Assembly: GCF_041435195.1 (NCBI RefSeq)
Contig: NZ_CP108106.1
Span: 8,321,001 to 8,385,000 of the forward strand
Origin: Streptomyces sp. NBC_00224
GTDB lineage: Bacteria; Actinomycetota; Actinomycetes; Streptomycetales; Streptomycetaceae
Length of the DNA stretch: 64,000 nt
Direction of reading: 5' to 3'
Notes under the pieces: generated by a model
Databases searched by the model: none
Told to the model about the DNA's origin: nothing
What the model saw: only the letters and a program-made list of their open reading frames with translations
Position numbers and translations under genes: made by a program
Shown: in pieces, positions 33,550-43,096 of the stretch
How positions within the stretch are numbered: the stretch's first letter is position 1
Layout: every line of letters starts with the position of its first letter

Positions 33550-36500
33550 ATGGAACCGCTATTCCGTATGTCGTTGATCCGCCCCGCGGTCAGTCAGGAT
33601 CCGGATCAGCCAAGTATCGAGCTGGCTCAGCAATCCGCCTTCCAGGACGTGCTCGCCACCGCGTCGGAATCGAGCACGCCCCGTGCGGAAGTGCGCCGCG
33701 TGGCCGGGGAGTTCGTCGCGTCGGCCAGATTCATCGGGGCCCCGGCGAAGACCCCACTGGCGATGCAGACCGCCACGTTCGCCGCCGCCCTCGGACGGCT
33801 GCTCGCGAGCCCACCTGTTGGGCAGCCCAACGCCCTGCGGCTCGCGGTCGTCAAGGCGGTGCGGGATGCGTACGGGGCTGAGCCTCCGGCCGTGGTGGGC
33901 GGGCAGCCCTACCAGGAGTCGGTGTCGCGGCTCCGGGACAGTCTGCTGGCGATCAAGTACCTGCCGACCGCGCACAGTCGGCCGATCGACGCCCTCACCG
34001 ACCAGCTGCGGTACTTGGAGGTGATCGCACGCCTGGTCTCGGACGCGGCGTTCCCGGCCAAGGCGGATGATGTCCGGCGGATGCTGCGGCGATCTCTGAA
34101 GCTGCCCAGGGCGACGGGCCTGGAACCCGAGCTTTCGACGAGCGCGGCCGAAGCCCGCCGGCGGGAGCAGGAGGAGCAGGCCGCGGCCCGCCGCCGTGAG
34201 CGCGCCGCACAGCTGCTGGCAACGCACAAGCGGCTTCGGGACGCGGTGGTGGAGCTGACCGGCCTCGGCGGAGAGCATCTGCAGGCCACCTCGCAAGCGG
34301 ACGGCGACGGGTCCGTACCGGCCGCCGACCTCCAGCCCCTGGCCGCACTGGCCCGACAAGTCAGCTTCCACAGCCGCCTCGGCGAGGCGAACCTGCGTGC
34401 CCTGGGCCCGGCTCCCGCCACGCCGCTCGCCGAGCCCGCGGCGGACCCCCCGGCCCAGCCCCCACCGGCGCCGCCGGTGGAGGGCGCCGCACTGCTCGCG
34501 GGGCAGGTCTTCGGCGCGAAGCCCGACCTGCTGTCGGGTACTCCGCCGTTCAAGGCCTTGCAACTCAGTGACCTCGGCTTCCGACTGCGGGCCAGTGCTC
34601 TTGACACCCTGAGCGCGGCCACCAAGACGCTCCTGTCGGAGCGCGGCATCGGAGTGAACGCCCAGCCGCTGGACCGGATCGTGGCCCTGTTGCAGGACGA
34701 GCGGACCTCGATCGGCGGGGAGCTGGAGACCCTGGTGGGCCGTCCGACGCGCCGCAGTGTCAAGCGCATCGGCGACACGCTCGTCACCCTCTCGACCCCG
34801 CTGCCCTCCCCGTGGACGGACCTGGTCGTCGGGGAAGGCCTGGCGCCGGAGTCCGTACCGCTGGTGGACGAGCGGATCCCGTACACGCGCGGCACGGTCG
34901 CCCCGTCCGGTGTCGCGGACCTGATCCTGGTCCGCCAGCAACTGGTCGGCTACGAGGGGGCCGAAGTCGCCCACATCGAGAACGTACTGCGCGGTGAGAG
35001 CAAGCAGCGCGAACACACCCGGCGACAGGAGACCGAGCAGATCACCTTCACCGAGACCGAGGTCACCACGGCCGAGGAACGGGAGCTGGAGTCCACGGAC
35101 CGGTTCGAGATGACCCGGGAGGCAAGCTCGGTCATCAAGGAGGACGCACAGCTCAAGGCGGGACTGACCGTGTCGGGCAAGTACGGGCCGACGGTCGAGT
35201 TCAACGCCTCCGTCGAAGGCTCGTTGTCCCGCTCGAAGGAGGAGGCCACGAAGTCGGCCGCGACCTTCGCGCAGGACGTGACGCAGCGCAGCTCCAACCG
35301 GATCTCCGAACGGGTCCTGCAACGCACGTCCCTGCGCGTCACCACCGAGGTGACCGAGAAGAACAGCCACGGACTGGACAACCGGAACGGCAACGGCAAC
35401 ATCTCCGGGGTCTACCAGTGGGTGAACAAGGTCTACGAGGCCCAGATGTACAACTACGGGCTGCGGACCATGTTCGACTTCATGGTGCCGGAGCCCGCCG
35501 CGTACTTCATCGAGACGCTTCAGTCGGCGCACGCCAGTGCGGTGGACATCGCCAAGCCGGCCCCGTTCACGATCCGGCCCGACCAGATCACCGAGCTCAA
35601 CTACACCCAGTGGGTGCAGCTTTACCACGCGACGGACGTGTCCCCGCCGCCGGAGATTTACCGCACGAAGTCATTCGACTTCAAGGCGGGCGGCGGCGAC
35701 AGCAAGACCGACTACACGCACTCGGGGCAGATCGGCATCGACGACGGCTACATGGCCGTCCAGGTCTCCTGCGGCGCGCTGTTCAACCTCTGGCAGCAGA
35801 ACTGCAGCGTCGACGTGCTCGTCGGCAGCAGGACGCACAGGTTCCACTACGGCGACTGGCTGTGGACGGCGCCGATGACGCAGGAGCGCGACTCCGTCCC
35901 GGTCGCCGTCCAGACCTGGCGGATCTCGGGCGTCGCCGTCGGAGTCGAGGTGAAGTGCCAGCGCACCGAGCGGGCCCTGGACAAGTGGCGTCTGGAGACC
36001 CATGCCAAGCTCACCACCGCCTACCTCGCGCGCCTGTCGGAGTACGAGCAGCAGCTCGCCGCCCTCCAACTGCAGGCCGGGGTGCCGATCCATGGCCGCA
36101 ACCCGCTGGCCAACCAGCTCATCGTCGCCGACGAGCTGCGCAAGAGCTGCCTCAGCATCCTCACCGACCAGCACTTCGACCTGTTCGGCTCGATCAACGT
36201 GGTGACGAGCGACGGCCGTGCGATTCCGCAGATCGATGTGGCAGAGGCCGCCGCCGAAGGCGCGTACGTACGGTTCTTCGAGCAGGCCGTCGAATGGGAG
36301 CATTTGACGTGGGTGGCGTACCCGTACTTCTGGGGTCGTAAGAGCCAATGGGACGAGCGGCTGAGTTACGAGGACCCGGACCCGCAGTTCAATCAGTTCC
36401 TCAAAGCCGGGTTCTGCCGGGTGACCGTGCCGATCCGCCCCGGTTTCGAAGGGGCTGTCGACCACTACATGAACTTCGGGGAACTGTGGAACGGCGGTCC

Positions 36501-36696
36501 GCTGCCCGCGATCACGAGCCCTCTCTATCTGCCCATCGCCGACGAACTGGCCGAGCGGCTCAACCGTCCCGGTGACGAGGTCCCCCAGGGCGCCCCGTGG
36601 CGGGTCCGCATCCCGACGACCCTGGTCAAGCTGCGCCACGACGACGAACTGCCCGCCTGGCGCAAGGACGCGTCCGGCGAGTGGGTGGAGAACTGA
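33550..36696 (+). CDS. Large protein of unknown function (1048 aa)
   Basis: No family recognised with confidence. Start ATG 33550 follows GGAGAG. The N-terminal 220 residues are helical and end in an Arg/Glu-rich coiled-coil-like stretch ([20 protein letters not shown]). A Pro/Ala linker follows near 283-308, then a mixed region with [20 protein letters not shown] long charged amphipathic segment (about 490-605) runs [55 protein letters not shown] and [21 protein letters not shown] beta-rich C-terminal half contains [31 protein letters not shown] and [12 protein letters not shown]. There is no signal peptide or transmembrane helix. The alternating Thr/Ser/Glu segment could build a fibre or oligomeric barrel. 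It forms an operon with the next gene (18-base gap). Confidence 0.75.
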   Translation: MEPLFRMSLIRPAVSQDPDQPSIELAQQSAFQDVLATASESSTPRAEVRRVAGEFVASARFIGAPAKTPLAMQTATFAAALGRLLASPPVGQPNALRLAVVKAVRDAYGAEPPAVVGGQPYQESVSRLRDSLLAIKYLPTAHSRPIDALTDQLRYLEVIARLVSDAAFPAKADDVRRMLRRSLKLPRATGLEPELSTSAAEARRREQEEQAAARRRERAAQLLATHKRLRDAVVELTGLGGEHLQATSQADGDGSVPAADLQPLAALARQVSFHSRLGEANLRALGPAPATPLAEPAADPPAQPPPAPPVEGAALLAGQVFGAKPDLLSGTPPFKALQLSDLGFRLRASALDTLSAATKTLLSERGIGVNAQPLDRIVALLQDERTSIGGELETLVGRPTRRSVKRIGDTLVTLSTPLPSPWTDLVVGEGLAPESVPLVDERIPYTRGTVAPSGVADLILVRQQLVGYEGAEVAHIENVLRGESKQREHTRRQETEQITFTETEVTTAEERELESTDRFEMTREASSVIKEDAQLKAGLTVSGKYGPTVEFNASVEGSLSRSKEEATKSAATFAQDVTQRSSNRISERVLQRTSLRVTTEVTEKNSHGLDNRNGNGNISGVYQWVNKVYEAQMYNYGLRTMFDFMVPEPAAYFIETLQSAHASAVDIAKPAPFTIRPDQITELNYTQWVQLYHATDVSPPPEIYRTKSFDFKAGGGDSKTDYTHSGQIGIDDGYMAVQVSCGALFNLWQQNCSVDVLVGSRTHRFHYGDWLWTAPMTQERDSVPVAVQTWRISGVAVGVEVKCQRTERALDKWRLETHAKLTTAYLARLSEYEQQLAALQLQAGVPIHGRNPLANQLIVADELRKSCLSILTDQHFDLFGSINVVTSDGRAIPQIDVAEAAAEGAYVRFFEQAVEWEHLTWVAYPYFWGRKSQWDERLSYEDPDPQFNQFLKAGFCRVTVPIRPGFEGAVDHYMNFGELWNGGPLPAITSPLYLPIADELAERLNRPGDEVPQGAPWRVRIPTTLVKLRHDDELPAWRKDASGEWVEN

Positions 36697-36714
36697 GGAA
36701 CAGGAGCGGTTGGC

Positions 36715-37791
36715 ATGGCGAAGGCCACCTCGTTCGGCGCGGTTGTCGCACTGATCCGGGCCGCGGAGGACCTGCTGATCAAAAAGGCCGGTCAGACGAG
36801 TCCCCTGGACCGCGTCAGTACTCTGCGGGGCGTCTACTACGGGACTCTGTGGAGTCTCGACTACAAGGTGGAATCCGTCCGCAGCACGGGTGGCGCGAAT
36901 ATCCGCAACCTCGGATTCCTGACGTACACCGGAGGAACGATCCCCGCGGATCCCCGGCCGGCCTTCGCCGGGACCAGCATCATGGCCGACCTCCAGGCCA
37001 GCCAGAGCATCCGCGACCGGGGGCGCGGCATCGACATCGGGCACATGCTGATCGGGCTGGAGACGCGTTCGAGTCAGGTCCTGCGGACGCAGAACTTCAC
37101 GGGACAGGGCGGAACCGGCCTGGAGATCGTGACCTGGCTGGGTGACCTCGGCGGCGGCGCCGCGAATCTCGCCAAGCGCCGCATCCTGAGACCCACGAGT
37201 GTGGAGGTCATCTTCCACAACCGCACGTCGGACTACGGGGTGATGGACAACCTGGAGGGCGATGCGGCCGGATACCTGGTCGCCTGCGGCACGACGCCCG
37301 GCGGGGCCCCGCAGTACCCGCCGGGCAAGGGCATCGCGGACGCACTCGCCAGCTATCTCCCTCTGGGGAGCAAGGCCGAGTGGGCCCAGCGCGCCGGCCG
37401 ATTCGCCGGCGCGCTCGGTGCCACGGTGTCCTCTGCGGGAATCGTCAACAAGGCTGCCCTGATCGACAAACTCGCGGACAAACTCTATGAGTTCGCCGTG
37501 TGGTACGCGGCGACCAGATGGGTAACGTCGGGCGAACTCCTCGGCCCGGCCGCGGACAAGGCCTGCCAGCACATGAAGGGAACGGCACGTGAGGTCGCCA
37601 CGGTCTTCGTCACCACGCTGTCCTCCGCCATCGCACGTCCACCGACCCCCATCGACGCCACCGGGCCGTACCCGGGGCAGAGTGCCACGGGCCCATGTGC
37701 CAGCTCGATGCTGAAGGCCGCGTCGACCGACGTCGGCGCGGTCCGCAAACAGCTTGATCAATGGGTGAAGGAACTTGGCCATTTGTTCTAA
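36715..37791 (+). CDS. Protein of unknown function, partner of the 1048-aa protein (358 aa)
   Basis: 358 residues from ATG 36715 (AGGAG about 10 bases upstream), 18 bases after the large gene. No family recognised. The N-terminal half is beta-rich and Gly-rich (TLRGVYYGTLWSLDYKVESV, GFLTYTGGTIPADPRPAFAG, GRGIDIGHMLIGLETRSS). The C-terminal half is helical (GIADALASYLPLGSKAEWAQ, IDKLADKLYEFAVWYAATRW, REVATVFVTTLSSAIARP), ending in KQLDQWVKELGHLF. There is no export signal; one hydrophobic helix (WYAATRW region) is too short to span a membrane with confidence. The GHM and D/E-rich segments might be catalytic, but nothing matches a known motif. Close coupling suggests a two-protein complex. Confidence 0.72.
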   Translation: MAKATSFGAVVALIRAAEDLLIKKAGQTSPLDRVSTLRGVYYGTLWSLDYKVESVRSTGGANIRNLGFLTYTGGTIPADPRPAFAGTSIMADLQASQSIRDRGRGIDIGHMLIGLETRSSQVLRTQNFTGQGGTGLEIVTWLGDLGGGAANLAKRRILRPTSVEVIFHNRTSDYGVMDNLEGDAAGYLVACGTTPGGAPQYPPGKGIADALASYLPLGSKAEWAQRAGRFAGALGATVSSAGIVNKAALIDKLADKLYEFAVWYAATRWVTSGELLGPAADKACQHMKGTAREVATVFVTTLSSAIARPPTPIDATGPYPGQSATGPCASSMLKAASTDVGAVRKQLDQWVKELGHLF

Positions 37792-37946
37792 TGACCCTGA
37801 CTGCTCTGAGCCTGGACCACTGGGGCCCCACCCGGAGACATGGGGGCGTACGGGGTGTCGCGTTGCCCCTGCCTGCGGCGATCGCAAGACTTGACCGCCG
37901 GTGACCATCGGTATCCGTGCACGGCCATCTCACGGTAGGGGATGTT

Positions 37947-38711
37947 GTGACAGGTCAGGTCATTCCGCACGACGTACTGGGCAGCGGTCCCGTACGGGCT
38001 CTCGTGCTCCACAACTGGTTCGGCGACCGGTCGAGCTTCGATCCGATGCGCGAGCACCTGAACGTGGAAGCGTTCAGTTACGCGTTCCTGGACTGCCGCG
38101 GGTACGGCGAGGCGATCGACACGGACGGCGCGTTCACGATGGAGGAGGTCGCCGAGGACGCCCTCGCCGTGGCCGACCATCTGGGCTGGGAGTCCTTCTC
38201 GGTCATCGGCCATTCCATGGGCGCCAAGGCGGCCCAGCTGATGCTGCTGGACGCCCCGTCGCGGATCCGCTCGATCATCGGCATCTCGGGGGTTCCCGCG
38301 TCCGGGTTTCCGCTCGAAGGGGAGACCTGGGAGCTGTTCGCCGGCGCCGCGGAGAACCCCGGAAACCGCCGGGCGATCATCGATAACACCACCGGCGGGC
38401 TCCGCGACGACGCCTGGCTGGACGCCATGGCCGGCCGCTCGGTGGAACGTTCCTCGGCAGCGGCTTTCCGCGCGTACCTGGACTCCTGGGCGCGCGGCGA
38501 CTTCCATGAGCGGGTGAAGGACAACCCGGTCCCGGTCCTCCTCCTCGCCGGGGCGAACGACCCCGCCCTGGGACCCGAGGCCATGCGGGCCACCTGGCTG
38601 CAGTGGTACCCGAACGCCCAGCTTGAGGTGCTCCCGAACACCGGGCACTACGCACCGGAGGAATCTCCCGAGGCGGTCGCCGCGGCGGTCGAGCGGTACC
38701 TCGGCCGCTGA
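37947..38711 (+). CDS. Alpha/beta hydrolase
   Basis: 254 residues from GTG 37947, preferred over GTG 37917 because AGGGGA lies just upstream. The fold is clear: HNWFGDRSSFDPM (oxyanion loop), nucleophile elbow VIGHSMGAK (Ser90), Asp in LLAGANDPALGPE and His in LPNTGHYAPEE. This is the fold of esterases, lactonases and haloperoxidase-like perhydrolases; substrate unknown. It is separated from the two unknown genes by about 155 bases and may or may not belong with them. Confidence 0.85.
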   Translation: MTGQVIPHDVLGSGPVRALVLHNWFGDRSSFDPMREHLNVEAFSYAFLDCRGYGEAIDTDGAFTMEEVAEDALAVADHLGWESFSVIGHSMGAKAAQLMLLDAPSRIRSIIGISGVPASGFPLEGETWELFAGAAENPGNRRAIIDNTTGGLRDDAWLDAMAGRSVERSSAAAFRAYLDSWARGDFHERVKDNPVPVLLLAGANDPALGPEAMRATWLQWYPNAQLEVLPNTGHYAPEESPEAVAAAVERYLGR

Positions 38712-38817
38712 GGCTTCAGGATCAGGCCGCGCGGGGCGGTGCCGTCGTCTGCGGGTTCCACGGCACTGCCGCCGTTCGCCACCGCGCACCCGCTTCGCCG
38801 CCCACGGGAAAATACCT

Positions 38818-38845
38818 GGTCAAACCGGTCCGAGTCGGTTGAACC
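38818..38845. promoter_or_regulatory. Inverted repeat upstream of the DUF5994-like operon
   Basis: GGTCAAACCG (38818-38827) and CGGTTGAACC (38836-38845) form an imperfect dyad with an eight-base spacer, about 115 bases before the gene start. The right arm is itself a short palindrome (CGGTTGAACCG). Possible operator for a helix-turn-helix regulator. Confidence 0.4.
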
Positions 38846-38960
38846 GGCGTACAGTGAAAGTACCGGGAGTACTTCGCACACCGGCTTCAATGTGGGTGTC
38901 ATTTCCGGCGATCACGAAAAACCGGGCTGCCTGCGGACAGCCCGGGGGCAGGTCCGCACC

Positions 38961-39536
38961 ATGACCACCGTCCTAGACCGGACCGCACCCCGCGACCTCG
39001 CCGCAGAGTTCCCGGCACGCTTGTCCCTCACCCCGAAGACCACCCTCGCCGGCCAGCTCGACGGGGCCTGGTGGCCCTACTCGCGCGACCTCGAAATCGA
39101 GCTTCCGCCGCTCGCGGCCGCACTCGACGAGCCCTGGGGACGCATCACCCACGTCACCGTGAACCCCACGCTCTGGCCCGTCATCCCGCGCACGGTTCCC
39201 GTGGCCGGGCACACCGTCCACGTGGGCTGGTTCACCGAACAGCACCCCGACAAGCTGATCCTGCTTTCCTACACCGTCGGCCGCTTTGACCTGCTGGTGA
39301 TCCCACCCGAGACCGAGCCCGCAGCCGCTGCCCGCCTCATGGCCGCCGCGACGATCCCCGGCAGTGTCCTCACCGCAGGCGTCCTGATGGCCAACGAAGC
39401 CGCCATCGGGCGCGGCATCCGGGACGCCCGACGTCGGCAAGCCAGCTGGGAAAGCGATGGCGGAGCCTGCATGTCCCCCATCGGGAACCCGGTAGGCAGA
39501 CGCGCCCTCCCGGTGCCCGGCAGCACCTGGAGGTGA
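38961..39536 (+). CDS. DUF5994-like protein
   Basis: 191 residues from ATG 38961. The pattern RLSLTPKTTLAGQLDGAWWPYSRDLEIELPPL, then HVTVNPTLWPVIPRTVPVAG and VHVGWFTEQHPDKLILLSYT, is that of a DUF5994-type family common in Streptomyces. It is of unknown role, with a conserved GAWWPYS motif. It is cytosolic and has no catalytic signature I can name. The stop is followed at once by a small membrane-protein gene, so an operon of three small genes is likely. The open frame back to 38739 has no ribosome binding site. Confidence 0.7.
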   Translation: MTTVLDRTAPRDLAAEFPARLSLTPKTTLAGQLDGAWWPYSRDLEIELPPLAAALDEPWGRITHVTVNPTLWPVIPRTVPVAGHTVHVGWFTEQHPDKLILLSYTVGRFDLLVIPPETEPAAAARLMAAATIPGSVLTAGVLMANEAAIGRGIRDARRRQASWESDGGACMSPIGNPVGRRALPVPGSTWR

Positions 39537-39541
39537 GCAGC

Positions 39542-39724
39542 ATGGAGACCTTCGTCATCATCGCGGTGATCATCCTTGCGACCGCCATCGGAATGCGCCT
39601 GATACACGTGCTCAACGCACAGCACGACGCGCGTATCGCCGCCTTCCACTTCAGCGACCCCCTGCCCAGGCCTCCCGGCCAGCCGGACGACACGAGAGGA
39701 CGCGGTTATGGCCACACTGAGTGA
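39542..39724 (+). CDS. Small single-span membrane protein
   Basis: 60 residues from ATG 39542, with GGAGGTGA overlapping the end of the previous gene (an in-frame GTG at 39533 is the alternative). One transmembrane helix (ETFVIIAVIILATAIGMRLI) is followed by a short soluble tail with a Pro-rich end. No family recognised. It sits between two cytosolic proteins and overlaps the next gene by 17 bases. Confidence 0.65.
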   Translation: METFVIIAVIILATAIGMRLIHVLNAQHDARIAAFHFSDPLPRPPGQPDDTRGRGYGHTE

Positions 39725-39980
39725 ACGCAAGACCTACCGCGAACAGGTGCTCCGGGTCCTGTACGAGGCCGTCGAAGGCAATCGTCTCCTCGGCCTCACA
39801 GGCGCGAACCTCCGGCACGACCTCGACGTACCGGAACAGGACCTGGCCGCCGCCTGCACCTACCTCGCGGGCGAAGGCCTGATCACCGTCGACTGGGAGC
39901 CGGGCAACACTCCGGCGATGGTGACTCTCACCCACCAGGGGATCCGAAGCATGGAGGCCGAGGAGGAAGAGCACGGCTGA
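39708..39980 (+). CDS. Small winged-helix-like protein
   Basis: 90 residues from ATG 39708 (GAGAGGAC upstream), overlapping the membrane-protein gene, so translationally coupled. The pattern REQVLRVLYEAVEGNRLLGL, LRHDLDVPEQDLAAACTYLAGEGLITVDW, then VTLTHQGIRSMEAEEEE, fits a winged helix-turn-helix of the small MarR/PadR-like kind, with an acidic tail. It could be a DNA-binding regulator or only a structural mimic. It converges with the NRPS cluster. Confidence 0.68.
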   Translation: MATLSERKTYREQVLRVLYEAVEGNRLLGLTGANLRHDLDVPEQDLAAACTYLAGEGLITVDWEPGNTPAMVTLTHQGIRSMEAEEEEHG

Positions 39981-40036
39981 TTCCTCCGGCAGCCGAACAC
40001 AACTCCCGGCCCAGGAAAGGCGCTGAGCTCCGATCG

Positions 40037-43000
40037 TCAGGCGTCGTCGCCCGTCATGCCGTCGATCATCTCGGCCAGTACGGTCCGCCGGTCCTCGCCC
40101 GGTTTTGTCCGGAGCGTGCGGGCCAGGCGGTGGCTGTCGTAGTGCCAGCGGTGGTCGAGATCTCGCGGGACGTCGTCGGTCTCGCGGACGTCGCCGCGTG
40201 AGCCGAGCAGTTCCGTGAGGTCGTGGGCGAGGTCGTGCCAGGACACGTGGCCGCTCACGGCGTTGGCGACGCCGTGGACGGGGCGGTCCAGGCACTCGGT
40301 CACCGCGCGGGCCAGGGCGGCCGCGTGGACCCAGGCGGCTCCGTACCAGGGGTGTCCGCCGGTACCGGGACGGGGCAGCTCGATCGGTTCGCCTCGGCGG
40401 GCGGCCTGGTACAGCGTGCCGATGGCGCCCCAGCGCAGCTGTTCGCGCAGCCGCTCGTGCGCGCCCCACACGATCGGTGACCGCAGGGCACTCGCTCCGC
40501 CGCGTCCGTCGGTGCCCGCGGCGCGCAGCACCATGGCCTCGCAGTCGATTTTGGCCCTGCCGTACGGGCTGATGGGCTCGCAGGGTGGTGACTCCTCCGG
40601 GACCTGGTCCGTGTGGGGGTGTCCGTAGGCGTCGACGCTGCTGACGAAGACGAAGGGTCCGCGGCTCCAGGCGTCGACCATCGTCTCCATGGCCGCCAGG
40701 TCCACTTCGGGCCGGGTGAACGTGCAGGCGGCGTGGATGATCGCGTCCGCTCCCGTGACGGCGTTACGCAGTCCGGCCAGGTCGGTGAGGTCGCCCGCGA
40801 CGACGTCGACGCCCTCGGTGGCGATCAGATGGGCGGATTCCGGCCGGGCCAGGGCCAGCACGGGGCGGCCCTGGGCGGCCAGTTCCCGCAGGATGAACGC
40901 GCCGACGCCGCCGCTCGCGCCGGTGACCAGCACCGTGCCCGGGCGGACGGCGCGGGCACGGGCGGGCCTGCGCGTGGTCTTGGCGGCGGCCTGCTGGGCC
41001 GCCCGCTCGTCGAGGAGCGCGGTGAGCGCCCGGGGCGTGCGAGCCTGGAGCACGTCGAGGCCGGTGAGCGGCAGGCCGAGCCGGGTGCGCAGACGTTCGG
41101 CGAGCTGTACGGCGATGAGGGAGTGGCCGCCGAGGGCGAAGAAGTCGTCGTCGGGCGACGGCGTGAGGCCGAGCAGCGAGGTGAAGGCCTCGGTGACGGT
41201 TCCGGCTCGCGCATGGGACGGGCTGCTCGGCACGGGGGATCCGGGCAGCCGGGCGGTGTCGGGGGTCCCGGCGGTCGTCTCGGGCAGCGCGTCCAGCAGC
41301 GTGACCGCGGCGGGCACGGACTCGGGTGCGAGCGAGCGGCGCAGCAGAGCGAGCAGTTCGTTGCCGGACGGGCCGACGCTGTCGTTGAGGACGGCGTAGG
41401 CGACGGTTGGCCCCTCGACGGGCTGGACGACGAGGGCGTCGGCGACCTGCGGGTGGGCGCGCAGGGCATGGGCCGCAGGGTGATCGGCACTGTCCGGGGC
41501 GCCGGCCCTGGCGGCGGACGGGGTCGCCGCTTCCGCGTGACCTTCCGGCGGGGCCTGCGCACCGGGGACGTGCGGTGTGCCCGGGGCCGGGCGCCGGGTG
41601 GTGGGCGGGCGCGGTGTGCTGAGGCCGGGCAGCTTGCTCAGTGCGAGCTCCGGGCCGGCCGCCGCCGCGTCGAGGAAGGCGGCGTAGTCGCGTACGGTCG
41701 CCTGCGCCGCGGCCTCGTCCAGCGCGTCGCGGTCGAACTGGACCAGCGCCGTGGGCTGTTCGGCGTCGCCCAGGGACAGGCCGTAGGACAGGGTGAACTT
41801 GGCGCCGCCGGTGGGCACGTCGACGTACTCGGCCGAGGTGCCGGGCAGTCGGAGCACCGTGGGCTCGCCCAGCACGTCGGAGGTGACGCGGACCAGTGCG
41901 GTGCCGTCGGTGCCGCGTGCCGTGGCGCCGAGGCGTTCCAGGACGAGGTCGAAGGGGAGGTGGCGGTGGCGCTGGGCCTGAAGGAGCGCGTCGCGTACAC
42001 GGTGCAGCAGCTGGGCGAAGGACGGGTCGCCGCCGGCGTCGACGCGGACGGGCAGGGTGTTGACGCACAGGCCGACCAGGCCGCGCATGGCGGTTCCGCT
42101 GCGGTGGGTGCCCGCTACTCCGATGACGAGGTCGTCGTCGCCGGTGAGGCGGTGCAGCGCGGCGAAGGCAGCGGTGAGCGACACCGCGAAGAGCGTGGCG
42201 CGCCGCTCGGCGCCCAGCGCCCGCAGTGCGGGGGGCAGCGCGGGTGGGAGCGGCACGGTGTGCACCGCTGCCGACGGGTCGGTGGTACGCGGCGCGAGCG
42301 TCGCGGGCGGGGGCAGGCGGGGCGGGGTGGCGTCGGCCAGCAGGCCGCTCCAGTGGTCCAGTTCCGGCTGGAGGCCGGGGATCTCGTCGTGCTCGCGGCG
42401 CGCGTAGTCGGCGTACTGCGGGGGTGCGGCGAGGAGAGTTCGGCCGGAGCCGTCGACGGCCGCGGTGTAGAGGGCGGCGAGTTCATCGGCCAGGGTGTCC
42501 AGGGAGCCGCCGTCGACAGCAATGTGATGGAGCGTCAGCAGAACGGTGTGGTCCTGCGGTCCGTGGCGCAGGACGCGGGCGCGTACCGCCTCACCTGCCG
42601 CGAGGTCGAACGGCCGGGCCGCCTCTTGGCGGAGCAGCGCCGGGGCGTTCGTCGTGGCGGTGTCGACGACGGGCACGGCCACGGTGTGCGGGGCAGGGAG
42701 CACCTCCTGGAAGGGCTCGCCGTCCTGGTCGGCGTAGCAGGTGCGCAGGATCGTGTGCCGGGTCACCAGTGAGGTCAGGGCGGTGGCCAGCGCGGCCGGG
42801 TCGAACGGGCCGCGCACCCGGGTGGCGAAGGGGACGTGGTAGGAGTCGCCCGCGCCGCCGAGCCGTTCCATCAGCCACATCCGGCGCTGGGCCCGGGACA
42901 GGGGCAGGCGGCCGGGCCGCGGGGCAGTGCCGGGCTGGGCGGCGTCGCGCGCTGCCTGCCCGCTGGTGCCCAGGGCGGCGTGGGTGGCCGGAGCGGCCGA

Positions 43001-43096
43001 GGCGCGCCGGGCGGCGGTGGTGCGGGCTCGGCGCAGCAGCTCGTGCTGGAGCCGCTGCTGTTCGGCTTGCGCCGTGGAGTCGGCGTCAGTGGACAT
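40037..43096 (-). CDS. NRPS terminal module: C - A remnant - PCP - SDR reductase
   Basis: 1019 residues from ATG 43096, overlapping the previous gene stop by 11 bases. The condensation domain (about 63-480) has HHIAVDG at 190-196. Residues about 540-620 look like only the C-terminal lobe of an adenylation domain (AHPQVADALVVQPVEGP, SLAPESVPAAVTLLDALPET). The catalytic GKVD motif reads GTPD, and no N-lobe or P-loop is present. A carrier domain follows with FFALGGHSL (Ser659). The last about 300 residues are an extended SDR: VTGASGGVGAFILREL (723-738), FVSSVDAYG, SPYGRAK (Tyr845, Lys849). It probably makes the last bond and releases or reduces the chain, in place of a thioesterase. The substrate for its carrier must come from elsewhere. 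Confidence 0.88.
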   Translation of the reverse strand: MSTDADSTAQAEQQRLQHELLRRARTTAARRASAAPATHAALGTSGQAARDAAQPGTAPRPGRLPLSRAQRRMWLMERLGGAGDSYHVPFATRVRGPFDPAALATALTSLVTRHTILRTCYADQDGEPFQEVLPAPHTVAVPVVDTATTNAPALLRQEAARPFDLAAGEAVRARVLRHGPQDHTVLLTLHHIAVDGGSLDTLADELAALYTAAVDGSGRTLLAAPPQYADYARREHDEIPGLQPELDHWSGLLADATPPRLPPPATLAPRTTDPSAAVHTVPLPPALPPALRALGAERRATLFAVSLTAAFAALHRLTGDDDLVIGVAGTHRSGTAMRGLVGLCVNTLPVRVDAGGDPSFAQLLHRVRDALLQAQRHRHLPFDLVLERLGATARGTDGTALVRVTSDVLGEPTVLRLPGTSAEYVDVPTGGAKFTLSYGLSLGDAEQPTALVQFDRDALDEAAAQATVRDYAAFLDAAAAGPELALSKLPGLSTPRPPTTRRPAPGTPHVPGAQAPPEGHAEAATPSAARAGAPDSADHPAAHALRAHPQVADALVVQPVEGPTVAYAVLNDSVGPSGNELLALLRRSLAPESVPAAVTLLDALPETTAGTPDTARLPGSPVPSSPSHARAGTVTEAFTSLLGLTPSPDDDFFALGGHSLIAVQLAERLRTRLGLPLTGLDVLQARTPRALTALLDERAAQQAAAKTTRRPARARAVRPGTVLVTGASGGVGAFILRELAAQGRPVLALARPESAHLIATEGVDVVAGDLTDLAGLRNAVTGADAIIHAACTFTRPEVDLAAMETMVDAWSRGPFVFVSSVDAYGHPHTDQVPEESPPCEPISPYGRAKIDCEAMVLRAAGTDGRGGASALRSPIVWGAHERLREQLRWGAIGTLYQAARRGEPIELPRPGTGGHPWYGAAWVHAAALARAVTECLDRPVHGVANAVSGHVSWHDLAHDLTELLGSRGDVRETDDVPRDLDHRWHYDSHRLARTLRTKPGEDRRTVLAEMIDGMTGDDA

